Below are positions 1 through 6,516 of a DNA stretch of 11,287 bases, in pieces. A program made the position numbers and the translations under genes. Positions within the stretch are counted from its first letter, which is position 1, and every line of letters begins with the position of its first letter. The DNA lies in the NCBI GenBank assembly GCA_045643185.1, contig JAZUKH010000227.1, forward strand, positions 1 through 11,287, given 5' to 3'. Below the pieces are notes generated by a model, which searched no databases, was not told where the DNA came from, and saw nothing but the letters and a program-made list of their open reading frames with translations. Origin of the DNA: RGIG464 sp045643185. GTDB lineage: Bacteria; Myxococcota_A; Bradymonadia; UBA4248.

Positions 1-540
1 TTTGTAATTTAATATAATATTCGACGGCTTAATATCCCGGTGAATCACTTGGGGATCGCCCTGATGCAGTTGTTGCAGGACATCCAGTAGCTGCAAAAGA
101 ATCGCGCCGATCTGTCCGATTTGAAAGCGGTGACCATTCGCAATAAACTTCTGAAGCGGCTCGCCCGCAATATAATCCTGAACGATCAGCGCCATCGGAA
201 CTTCGCTATCGAGCGATTCGATCGTTTCGTAAACCTTCGCAACGCCAGGGATATTAAGACATTTTAGGACCTCAGCTTCACGGTGAAAAAGGTCGTATGC
301 TTTCCAGTCTTTGACCGATTGAATGAGAAGCTGTTTGATCGCAACTTCACGATGATCCGCGCACGATTCAGCAAGAAAGACCGAACCCTGGGACCCCTTA
401 CCGAGTGACTTGATGACGCGATATTGGTTCGAAAGCAGCGCTTGCATGGCTTCAACATCACGGCTGGATTGATGCGTCGTGGCTTGTGATCCAACCTTTT
501 CGTTCTGTTTTTGTACTCGTATTTCATTTGTATCTAACAT
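1..540 (-). CDS. Hanks-type Ser/Thr protein kinase, N-terminal part (cut by the left edge)
   Basis: This is the start of a eukaryotic-like Ser/Thr kinase reading leftward off the window; 180 codons are visible. Seen: a hydrophilic 35-residue N-terminus, glycine-rich loop GKGSQG (residues 47-52), ATP-binding lysine in VAIK (K69), and the catalytic loop HRDIKPSN (H167-N174). The activation segment and the rest lie outside. The protein matches the kinase at 2626-3720 almost residue for residue. I chose ATG 538-540 because GGAAGAA lies just upstream; an in-frame ATG at 550-552 is also conserved but has no ribosome site, and an in-frame TAG blocks any earlier start. It sits about 70 bases downstream of the 610-1977 kinase on the same strand, so it is probably the last visible gene of that operon. 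Whether the unseen part is intact cannot be judged. Confidence 0.88.
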   Translation of the reverse strand, partial: MLDTNEIRVQKQNEKVGSQATTHQSSRDVEAMQALLSNQYRVIKSLGKGSQGSVFLAESCADHREVAIKQLLIQSVKDWKAYDLFHREAEVLKCLNIPGVAKVYETIESLDSEVPMALIVQDYIAGEPLQKFIANGHRFQIGQIGAILLQLLDVLQQLHQGDPQVIHRDIKPSNIILNYK

Positions 541-552
541 TTGTTCTTCCAT
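1..552. repeat. Long direct repeat, copy A (pairs with 3181-3732)
   Basis: Bases 1-552 align without gaps to 3181-3732, offset exactly 3180. I counted about 28 mismatches by eye, roughly 95 percent identity. The match fades about 15-20 bases beyond 552 and may extend past the left edge. It reflects duplication, or gene conversion, of the kinase N-terminal coding region. Confidence 0.95.
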
Positions 553-609
553 AAAGCGTAGCTAACTGACGGGGTTTGCTTTATCCATCGATGAAAACTA
601 CTGATTAGG

Positions 610-1977
610 TTAATCTCCTAATAACGGACTAATATCATAAAATCGATATTCTTCAAACGGCTCTGCAAAATCATCTCGTTTTACATATTTCACAGTTATT
701 TTATCACCGACTTCATAATGAGTTTCTGTTTTGACACGAGAAAATGCTGTATAATATTTATGTCCAATATTGACAACATATTCAACAATATCACGATGAA
801 TACAGGTGATCTCGCCTGCGGCCTCATGGCTTTTGGATAGATCGAGCTTTTCTACATCATTCTCGGCGAATTTTTCAATAACGGTCTTGTCAATGTCGTA
901 GTTTGGAAGTTTTGCTATTGCTTTATCTAAATCTTTCCACATAGAGATCACGATCACGGCTATGAATATAGGGGCTGCCAGGAGAGCTATAAAATCTATT
1001 GGATCACCAAATACATGAAGTTTCCATATCAGTGCCAGGCCCATGACCAAGCATATCCCGACCGGTGAGATCCATTTCTTATTCGCAATGCTAAGTTTCC
1101 ATTCCATCTTTTTTCGCTTGGCAATCGCGGAAGCATTAATATTTACCAGAACATGCGAAACCGATTGAAGCAGCGTCTTAGCATCTTTCGGACGATCACT
1201 CGGATTCACGGCCAGCATTTTATGAAGCAGCTCGATCGTTTCCTGGTGAACGCTGGGGACGGATTCTATGAGCTGTTTGTCAAATTGAATGACGAAACCA
1301 TCACTTGGAAATTCTGACGGGTTAATGCCTGTCATCATGTGCAAAGCCGTTGCACCCAAAGCGTAGTAATCCGACTGGATCGTGCAGTCGCCAACGAGCT
1401 GTTCCGGAGCCATGTAGCCCACCGTGCCCGCAACCGTCGAGTTAAGACCACGCTTTTGGGGATTTGCAACCGCACCGAAGTCGATGAGACTCAGTTTGGT
1501 GCTGCCTTGCGGCGTTGTCCGAACAAGAATGTTTGATGGCTTAATATCGCGGTGAATGATGGGCTGAGCGTACGAGGTTTGAAGTTCATAAACGATTTCT
1601 GCCACATGAAAGATCGTTTCAAGCGTTTGGATCTCGTCGAATTTTTCACCCCTTTCGAGCTTGTCGAGTATGGATTCACTCTCGATGTATTCCTGAACAA
1701 GCCAGCACTCGGTGAATTCCCCTTCACCAGTGATATACTCGTAAAAGCGCGGTACCCCCGGCGTTTGAATCGATTTCAGCGCTTCAGCTTCGCGCTCAAA
1801 TAATTCGTAATTTTTTAAGTTGTCACTAAATTTAAGCGCTTTAACCGCAACGACTTCACCAGTTTTGAGGTTACGCGCTTTATACGTTTTGCCGTTCGAG
1901 CCTTCGCCGATTAATTTAATATAATCATAACCATGTTGAAGTAGCTTCTTCGGGGTAGAAACAGAATTGTTGTCCAT
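610..1977 (-). CDS. Membrane-anchored Hanks-type Ser/Thr protein kinase with C-terminal DUF3592-like domain
   Basis: A 455-residue kinase predicted to phosphorylate Ser/Thr on unknown targets from the inner face of the membrane. Seen: G-loop GEGSNG (24-29), VAVK lysine K46, catalytic loop HRDIKPSN (142-149), DFG (167-169), APE (190-192), and the conserved aspartate of SDYY (D203), so all main catalytic residues are present. After the kinase domain (about 15-280) come two hydrophobic helices (about 302-319 and 326-346). A C-terminal domain (about 350-455) ends in a GDKITVKY stretch that resembles DUF3592 proteins; that resemblance is from memory. The start ATG has AAAGGAT 7 bases upstream. The gene begins 35 bases after the stop of the 2013-2576 membrane gene and belongs to the same leftward operon. 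It is only a distant paralogue of its two kinase neighbours. With two helices, the C-terminal domain would face the cytoplasm like the kinase. Confidence 0.92.
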   Translation of the reverse strand: MDNNSVSTPKKLLQHGYDYIKLIGEGSNGKTYKARNLKTGEVVAVKALKFSDNLKNYELFEREAEALKSIQTPGVPRFYEYITGEGEFTECWLVQEYIESESILDKLERGEKFDEIQTLETIFHVAEIVYELQTSYAQPIIHRDIKPSNILVRTTPQGSTKLSLIDFGAVANPQKRGLNSTVAGTVGYMAPEQLVGDCTIQSDYYALGATALHMMTGINPSEFPSDGFVIQFDKQLIESVPSVHQETIELLHKMLAVNPSDRPKDAKTLLQSVSHVLVNINASAIAKRKKMEWKLSIANKKWISPVGICLVMGLALIWKLHVFGDPIDFIALLAAPIFIAVIVISMWKDLDKAIAKLPNYDIDKTVIEKFAENDVEKLDLSKSHEAAGEITCIHRDIVEYVVNIGHKYYTAFSRVKTETHYEVGDKITVKYVKRDDFAEPFEEYRFYDISPLLGD

Positions 1978-1983
1978 AAGTTT

Positions 1984-1990
1984 ATCCTTT
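1984..1990 (-). promoter_or_regulatory. Ribosome binding site of the fused kinase
   Basis: AAAGGAT on the minus strand, with 6 bases between it and the ATG at 1975-1977. It supports that start, which is also the first residue of the open frame. Confidence 0.7.
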
Positions 1991-2012
1991 ATATATAGCG
2001 TATTTTCTGATG

Positions 2013-2576
2013 TTAAAGACTGCCTGTTTTAGACAATGGCGAAATGAGCCAAGGCAGCCACGTCGAAAGACTTGGAAAAACCCTGATTTCATCGTCCCCA
2101 GGGAGAGGATAAGGCGAACTATAAACTTTTTCAATATTTTTCTTATTCTGAATAAGGTAGAGAATAGGGAGCAGATCGCCTTCTTTTACATCCGGTTTGA
2201 CGTATGTTTCTACCGTGTGAATGAGATTATCTGGAGATAAATCATCGGGAGGATTAAAACTATAGGTAAGACGCCAACGGGCTTTATATGAATGATTTAA
2301 TATTTTATCTATTTTATCTGACTCATGCTGAGAAACATACTCAACTCGAATGACGGTTGCTATAGATTTACGCGCATGTTTTAAAAAATTATAATCTCGT
2401 ATAATTCCACGACTTATCGAGGATGCCAAACAAAAGAACATAGGCATAATAAAAGCAATGAGTACAACAAAAAGTACAATATCTCCTATTTTCTCTATAT
2501 GACCAGCGGTTATTATAGTCATCCAAGTGATAAAAAAGAAAAGAATAATCATCACAACACCCCAAACCACCGGCAT
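2013..2576 (-). CDS. Two-helix membrane protein with DUF3592-like domain, partner of the adjacent kinase
   Basis: A 187-residue protein counted from ATG 2574-2576. Seen: two strong hydrophobic segments (about 2-24 and 31-52), then a soluble domain (about 60-187) with a VEYV stretch and a late EGDLLPILY stretch. These echo VEYV and VGDKITVKY in the C-terminal part of the 610-1977 kinase, and the two-helices-then-soluble order also matches. The frame stays open back to 2759, but that extension lies inside the upstream kinase and reads like an out-of-frame shadow. The start is unsettled: this ATG has no ribosome site of its own but overlaps the stop of a 14-codon frame starting at a well-placed GTG (2618-2620) as TGATG. 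Either translation is coupled or one base is missing near 2577-2580. The function is unknown; an accessory or sensory partner of the kinases is an inference. Confidence 0.72.
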   Translation of the reverse strand: MPVVWGVVMIILFFFITWMTIITAGHIEKIGDIVLFVVLIAFIMPMFFCLASSISRGIIRDYNFLKHARKSIATVIRVEYVSQHESDKIDKILNHSYKARWRLTYSFNPPDDLSPDNLIHTVETYVKPDVKEGDLLPILYLIQNKKNIEKVYSSPYPLPGDDEIRVFPSLSTWLPWLISPLSKTGSL

Positions 2577-2634
2577 CAAAGTATCGATAAAACCGACGAA
2601 AATTTCTTTAAAACACTCACAGCGTTTACCTCCA
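2574..2634 (-). promoter_or_regulatory. GGAGG site and GTG mini-frame linking kinase stop to the membrane gene
   Basis: On the minus strand GGAGG (2634-2630) overlaps the last codons of the upstream kinase, whose TAA is 2628-2626. Eight bases after GGAGG is a GTG (2620-2618). Its frame runs 14 codons to a TGA (2578-2576), which overlaps the ATG (2576-2574) of the membrane gene. This resembles a translational coupling device, or the true N-terminus of the membrane gene with a one-base frameshift. Confidence 0.5.
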
Positions 2635-3720
2635 CAGAACTTTATATAGATCAACAATTTGTTTTGCTTTATATCTGGAAGGTAATCGCCTAGGCGTTGA
2701 ATCTTTAAATTCTTGCCATAAGACGATATTTCCTGTTTGCCGGAAGGAATAAACTCCACTCAAAGAATACTGTTTCTGGGCACGAATCGCTTGTATTCTA
2801 GGGATGTCATCAAATTTTTGCGCTTTTAACGCTGTAAAAAATCTGCGAATTTGTTTGTAATCGGTCATGCGATCTTCAAGGCGTGGTTCGAGCATTTGGC
2901 GCAAGAAACCAGTAATTTGATGCGGCAGGTGTTCCAAATGGGAATCAATGAGGACGTGATAATCCTGGATCTCGAGGTCTTCCGGCGCCACACCGCTCAA
3001 CAGATATACCGCCACGATCGCGAGCGAATAAATGTCGCTCGCTGCGCTGGCTCGCCCCATCAGCTGCTCAGGCGCCATGTAGCCATAAGTGCCGACAACG
3101 GTCGAACCACCGCCCTTCACCTGGGGATTTGATACAGCACCAAAATCGATAAGATGAACTTCGGGGGTCATAGAGTCATCTTTGTAATTTAATATAATAT
3201 TCGACGGCTTAATATCTCGGTGAATCACTTGGGGATCGCCCTGATGTAGTTGTTGCAGGATATCCAGTAACTGCAAAAGAATCTCGCCGATCTGTCCAAT
3301 TTGAAAGCGGTGACCATTCGCGATAAACTTCTGCAGAGGCTCGCCCGCAATATAATCCTGAACGATCAACGCCATCGGAACTTCGCTATCAAGCGATTCG
3401 ATCGTTTCGTAAACCTTCGCAACGCCAGGGATATTAAGACATTTTAGAACCTCAGCTTCACGGTGAAAAAGGTCGTATGCTTTCCAGTCTTTGACCGATT
3501 GAATGAGAAGCTGTTTGATCGCAACTTCACGATGACCTTCGCACTTTTCGGCAAGCAAGACCGAACCCTGTGACCCCTTACCGAGTGACTTGATGACGCG
3601 ATATTGGTTCGAAAGCAACGCTTGCATGGCTTCAACATCACGGCTGGATCGATGCGTCGTGGCTGGTGATCCAACCCTTTCGTTCTGGTTTTGTACTCGT
3701 ATTCCGTTTGTATCTGACAT
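2626..3720 (-). CDS. Soluble Hanks-type Ser/Thr protein kinase
   Basis: A 364-residue Ser/Thr kinase from ATG 3718-3720. Seen: G-loop GKGSQG (47-52), VAIK lysine K69, HRDIKPSN (167-174), DFG (192-194), GTYGYMAPEQ with APE at 216-218, SDIYSL (D229) and a late arginine (R284). The kinase fold is therefore complete and should be active. The tail (about 300-364) is basic and has no membrane helix. Later starts are favoured over ATG 3763-3765 because GGAAGAA precedes 3720 and the region upstream of 3732 is not conserved in the copy at 1-552, where an in-frame stop blocks it. The longer starts would add 4 (3732) or 15 (3765) residues. It is the first gene of the leftward operon; its stop overlaps the ribosome site for the membrane gene. 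The 610-1977 paralogue carries the kinase and membrane modules in one chain, which suggests that this kinase pairs with the product of 2013-2576. Confidence 0.9.
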   Translation of the reverse strand: MSDTNGIRVQNQNERVGSPATTHRSSRDVEAMQALLSNQYRVIKSLGKGSQGSVLLAEKCEGHREVAIKQLLIQSVKDWKAYDLFHREAEVLKCLNIPGVAKVYETIESLDSEVPMALIVQDYIAGEPLQKFIANGHRFQIGQIGEILLQLLDILQQLHQGDPQVIHRDIKPSNIILNYKDDSMTPEVHLIDFGAVSNPQVKGGGSTVVGTYGYMAPEQLMGRASAASDIYSLAIVAVYLLSGVAPEDLEIQDYHVLIDSHLEHLPHQITGFLRQMLEPRLEDRMTDYKQIRRFFTALKAQKFDDIPRIQAIRAQKQYSLSGVYSFRQTGNIVLWQEFKDSTPRRLPSRYKAKQIVDLYKVLWR

Positions 3721-3732
3721 TTGTTCTTCCAT
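3181..3732. repeat. Long direct repeat, copy B (pairs with 1-552)
   Basis: This is the second copy of the kinase N-terminal repeat, in the same orientation as copy A. Mismatches are denser near the 5' end of the gene (poorly constrained linker and residues around 59-63) than in the catalytic part. Confidence 0.95.
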
Positions 3733-3743
3733 ACAGCGTGGAA

Positions 3744-3787
3744 AACCGACCGATTTTAACAGCAATAATGGCGCAAAATCGTCGGTT
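3744..3787 (-). promoter_or_regulatory. Leader hairpin upstream of the kinase operon
   Basis: The arms 3744-3757 (aaccgaccgatttt) and 3775-3787 (aaaatcgtcggtt) are complementary over 13 pairs with a single bulged base and a 17-base loop. The hairpin ends 24 bases upstream of the chosen kinase ATG and would lie in the mRNA leader. No T-run follows, so it is not a standard terminator. The 1-552 copy has no counterpart. Confidence 0.6.
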
Positions 3788-3823
3788 GGATAAGCGGTTA
3801 AGCTTGCTCGAATAGAATATTAA

Positions 3824-3847
3824 TGCGAATAATAATGACTATTCGCA
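3824..3847. promoter_or_regulatory. Palindrome, possible operator
   Basis: Perfect 8-base inverted arms TGCGAATA / TATTCGCA separated by 8 bases, about 105 bases upstream of the kinase start in AT-rich sequence. The size and spacing suit a dimeric repressor site or an early-leader structure. No regulator is identified. Confidence 0.45.
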
Positions 3848-3984
3848 CAAATTTCCTGTAAAACCTTATAACACCAAATGCACGTGAATTGACAATATTT
3901 CCCATCCCATATTTCAACTCAGCGATGTAAGTTTTGTCTGGTCAAAAATTCAAAATCTCAACCCTAAAGAGCGCTCGTGGTTGC

Positions 3985-4059
3985 CAGGGGGACGGTAGAG
4001 ACGTCCGGACCGCACGTCTCTATCGTTCCCGGACTGACCGCGCTATCTCCGTCCCCCTG
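3985..4059. repeat. Structured palindromic intergenic element
   Basis: The outer 11-base arms (cagggggacgg at 3985-3995, ccgtccccctg at 4049-4059) are perfectly complementary. Inside, 3996-4004 (tagagacgt) pairs perfectly with 4014-4022 (acgtctcta). A further 26 bases follow before the right outer arm. It is far more GC-rich than its surroundings. It could be a REP/MITE-like mobile palindrome or a structured RNA. Confidence 0.65.
3998..4020. repeat. 23-bp palindromic repeat, copy 1
   Basis: GAGACG, 11 bases, CGTCTC. The same layout and length recur at 6273-6295. Comparing one copy with the reverse complement of the other gives 19 of 23 identical positions, including the central CCGGA. Confidence 0.6.
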
Positions 4060-4179
4060 CGTGCCCCAGGCCCAGGCCTGCTCCAAAACCAAACGTTCAA
4101 GAATATACGAACAAACTAAAACGAATTGTGATCCTGTCTGAGCAGCAATCAAGCTGCACAATAGTTATACATTTTACCG

Positions 4180-4208
4180 TTAACAAAGACCAAAATTTGG
4201 TGTATGTT
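4180..4208 (+). promoter_or_regulatory. Candidate promoter of the triple DsbA-like gene with internal palindrome
   Basis: TTAACA (4180-4185) and TATGTT (4203-4208) are 17 bases apart and match the sigma-70 consensus at 5 of 6 and 4 of 6 positions. The spacer holds a palindrome ACCAAA-A-TTTGGT (4189-4201), placed where a repressor could block polymerase. The ATG is 85 bases downstream. Confidence 0.4.
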
Positions 4209-4292
4209 AGAGATGTGTCATGGGCTTAGAAGTCTCTAAAGCCCCTTTATATGAATATTACATTTGTAAAACTTTTACCGGAAGTTCTATCT

Positions 4293-6254
4293 ATGAAAAA
4301 ATCGAAAGTACGACGTTCAGTTTTATTAAGTTTAGCCGCAAGTATTTTCTGCATGGGCGGATTTGGACTAATTCCGGGCAATAGCTTCCTACCCGAAGCC
4401 TTAGCACAGGATATTAACTACGAGCTCGATAATACTAAGTCATTGCACGATCAACTCGAAAAGTTGCCGCGCAAAGGTCCTGAGAATGCCAAAATTAAAA
4501 TTCTTCAATTCAGCGATTTCCAATGCCCCTTTTGCAACAGAGTTGAATCGACACTCACGAGACTAATGAATGACTATCCCAATGACGTTGCGATCTACTT
4601 CGTTCAATATCCATTGGACTTTCATAAAGATGCAGAATCAGCCGCCAAAGCCTCGTATGCAGCACTTCTACAGGGAAAATTCTGGGAAATGCATGACAAA
4701 CTCTATATGAATGCAATGTCTGACGATATCTTTGTGCAATTAGCCCAAGAACTCGATTTAGATATCACACGCTTTAACGCCGACCGCAATTCGGTCGCGG
4801 CACAGAACTATGTCGATACCTGCAAGTCTGCTGCAGTGACATTCGGACTTAATGGAACACCATCTTTTCTAATCAATGGCACAAGTCTTATTGGTGCTCA
4901 ACCCTACGAGGCGTTTAAAAAAGTCGTTGATAATGAAATCGAAAGATACGAAAACCTGGCCAAAAACAACAAAGGTAACAACTTAAATGTGGATTTGCTT
5001 TATCAACAATTGGTTGCAGATGCCCCAAAACAGGCAGAAGAAGCAAAAAAGCAGGAAAATGCCGTAAAAAATCAACCGGATAAACTCTCCAAATATTATA
5101 TCGAAACGGGTAAATCGCCGGTCAAAGGCAATGATAAAGCACCGGTGACGATCGTCGTATATACCGATTTTGAATGCCCCTTCTGCCAAAAAGCCCGTGA
5201 TACGATCAACGATCTAATGACCAAAAATCCCAATCAGATCCGTCTCGTCTTCAAGCATTTTCCGCTACCGTTCCATAATAATGCCTTATTAGCACACAAA
5301 GCTGCCGAAGCCGCCAAAATTCAAGGCAAATTCTGGCAATATTATGAGATCCTTTATGATAACCGCCAAGCACTGACTCGCGACGACCTCATTCTATATG
5401 CCAACACACTCAATCTGGATGAAGATCAATTCATTGCTGACATGGACAGCAACAAAGTCGCCCAGATCATCGAAAACGATATAGAATATGGCTCGGCAAT
5501 GAATGTCACGGGTACCCCAATTTTCTTCATAAATGGTAAGGTCTTGGTTGGTGCTCAGCCATTGGAGAGCTTCCAGGATGCTGTAAATAACGCGCTGGAA
5601 CAGGCAAAGCCTTATACCAAAAAGAAACTCAGCGGCGAAAAACTGTATCAACAACTCGTGAAAGACCAAAACGGCGTCTTTCAGAATGAATCAGACGACA
5701 CGATTAACGTCAATATCCAAGGCGCGCCCGTCAAAGGCCCACAAAAAGCTCCGGTAACGATCGTGTTGTTTGCCGATTTCCAATGTACTCACAGCCAAAA
5801 ATTTGCTTCGACACTCCAGACAGTCCTGAACGAACCGGCCTATGCCAACAAGGTCAAGGTCGTGTTTAAGCACCGTCCATGGTCCTTCCATCCCCAGGCA
5901 CAGACTGCCGCCGAAGCCGCCGCGTTCGCTGCCAGCAAAGGAAAATTCTGGCAGATGTACGACAAACTTATGGGCACTTCTGAACTCAATACGGATTCCC
6001 TGCGTGCGATGGCTGCTGATATCGGTCTCAACCCCGATGAACTCACAAAAGCACTCAATGACGCTCAATTCAAAGCCGTCGTTGATCAAGATATCCAAGA
6101 TGCCTATTCGATCGAGATCAAAGGAACGCCGTCTTTTCTCATCAACGGAAAACTTTTCCTCGGCTCAATTTCAGACTCCGAAATCCGTAGCATTCTTGAT
6201 GATGCCATAACGAAAGCTAAGTCCAAACCTGCCAAAAAAGCGAATAAAAAGTAA
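4293..6254 (+). CDS. Exported protein with three tandem DsbA/thioredoxin-like domains
   Basis: A 653-residue predicted periplasmic thiol oxidoreductase. Seen: a Sec signal peptide with basic MKKSKVRRS, a hydrophobic core and a likely cut after ALA (A38). Three repeats of the Thioredoxin_4/DsbA type follow. Domain 1 (about 55-215) has CPFC at 78-81 and cis-proline in GTPS at P190; domain 2 (about 265-435) has CPFC at 295-298 and P409; domain 3 (about 468-640) has CTHS at 498-501 and P613. The third site thus lacks the second cysteine and cannot cycle through the usual disulphide; it may bind substrate or act as a monothiol site. Domain 1 has an extra cysteine, C177. The tail is lysine-rich. 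I start at ATG 4293 because GGAAG lies 8 bases upstream; the ATG at 4251 has no site and would place 14 residues before the signal peptide. Single-domain relatives are about 200-250 residues, so this is an internal triplication. No DsbB or reductase partner is in view. Role: disulphide formation or repair is inferred. Confidence 0.9.
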   Translation: MKKSKVRRSVLLSLAASIFCMGGFGLIPGNSFLPEALAQDINYELDNTKSLHDQLEKLPRKGPENAKIKILQFSDFQCPFCNRVESTLTRLMNDYPNDVAIYFVQYPLDFHKDAESAAKASYAALLQGKFWEMHDKLYMNAMSDDIFVQLAQELDLDITRFNADRNSVAAQNYVDTCKSAAVTFGLNGTPSFLINGTSLIGAQPYEAFKKVVDNEIERYENLAKNNKGNNLNVDLLYQQLVADAPKQAEEAKKQENAVKNQPDKLSKYYIETGKSPVKGNDKAPVTIVVYTDFECPFCQKARDTINDLMTKNPNQIRLVFKHFPLPFHNNALLAHKAAEAAKIQGKFWQYYEILYDNRQALTRDDLILYANTLNLDEDQFIADMDSNKVAQIIENDIEYGSAMNVTGTPIFFINGKVLVGAQPLESFQDAVNNALEQAKPYTKKKLSGEKLYQQLVKDQNGVFQNESDDTINVNIQGAPVKGPQKAPVTIVLFADFQCTHSQKFASTLQTVLNEPAYANKVKVVFKHRPWSFHPQAQTAAEAAAFAASKGKFWQMYDKLMGTSELNTDSLRAMAADIGLNPDELTKALNDAQFKAVVDQDIQDAYSIEIKGTPSFLINGKLFLGSISDSEIRSILDDAITKAKSKPAKKANKK

Positions 6255-6272
6255 CGCACGTTTTTCGTTTAT

Positions 6273-6295
6273 GAGACGACCGTTCCGGCCGTCTC
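6273..6295. repeat. 23-bp palindromic repeat, copy 2
   Basis: GAGACG, 11 bases, CGTCTC, in the opposite sense to copy 1 at 3998-4020. It folds into a hairpin with 9 of 10 arm pairs. It lies 19 bases after the DsbA-like stop. No T-run follows, so REP-like repeat is a better label than intrinsic terminator, though it might stabilise the mRNA end. Confidence 0.55.
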
Positions 6296-6363
6296 TGCTC
6301 AGCGATTGTTTTGGTCATGTTTTATGTGAATAATTTTTCGGCAGGAAGCCGATGTTTTGCATA

Positions 6364-6398
6364 ACCGGGGGGATGGCGCAAAGCGCCATGCCTCCGGT
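6364..6398. repeat. GC-rich hairpin in the 6255-6516 intergenic region
   Basis: Arms 6364-6379 and 6383-6398 pair at 14 of 16 positions around an AAA loop, with core ATGGCGC-AAA-GCGCCAT. No T-run follows. The role is unknown: a REP-like repeat or transcript-end structure. The rest of 6255-6516 shows only weak 4-5 base hairpins and two GACTTCA words (6468, 6490) upstream of the next gene. Confidence 0.55.
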
Positions 6399-6516
6399 GT
6401 AATGACGTGCTCAAAACTGCGGCTGGATGCCGCTGCTATTGTCTCTTTAATGATCTTCATAACATAAGACTTCAAAACTTAATGCGTATGACTTCACGAA
6501 TGATAAGGCGATCAAT

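Larger units (their letters stand above)
3848..4250. other. Divergent intergenic region without a convincing gene
   Basis: This stretch lies between the leftward kinase operon and the rightward DsbA-like gene. The short open frames here (61 and 65 codons) lack ribosome sites and overlap the palindromic element at 3985-4059, so I do not call them. It contains that element, a CACGTG at 3881-3886, a TTGACA at 3889-3894 without a good -10, and the candidate promoter at 4180-4208. Confidence 0.6.

Noticed and set aside
264..527. Minus-strand frame of 87 codons and its twin at 3444-3674
   Set aside because: They occur as a pair only because the kinase repeat is duplicated. The true kinase frame with full motifs covers both.
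2577..2759. N-terminal extension of the membrane protein up to ATG 2759
   Set aside because: It lies wholly within the kinase tail, has no ribosome site at that ATG, and its Lys/Gly/Cys-rich translation looks unlike a membrane protein lead-in. A kinase-to-membrane +1 frameshift product remains possible but is less simple than separate starts.
3889..3917. TTGACA as a promoter for the DsbA-like gene
   Set aside because: No acceptable -10 box lies 16-18 bases downstream, and it is about 400 bases from the ATG.
3934..4161. Short open frames on both strands in the divergent intergenic region
   Set aside because: They overlap the palindromic element, lack ribosome sites and have no recognisable protein features.
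6273..6295. Intrinsic terminator of the DsbA-like gene
   Set aside because: The hairpin is not followed by a T-run and its sequence recurs at 3998-4020, so a repeat is the better reading.
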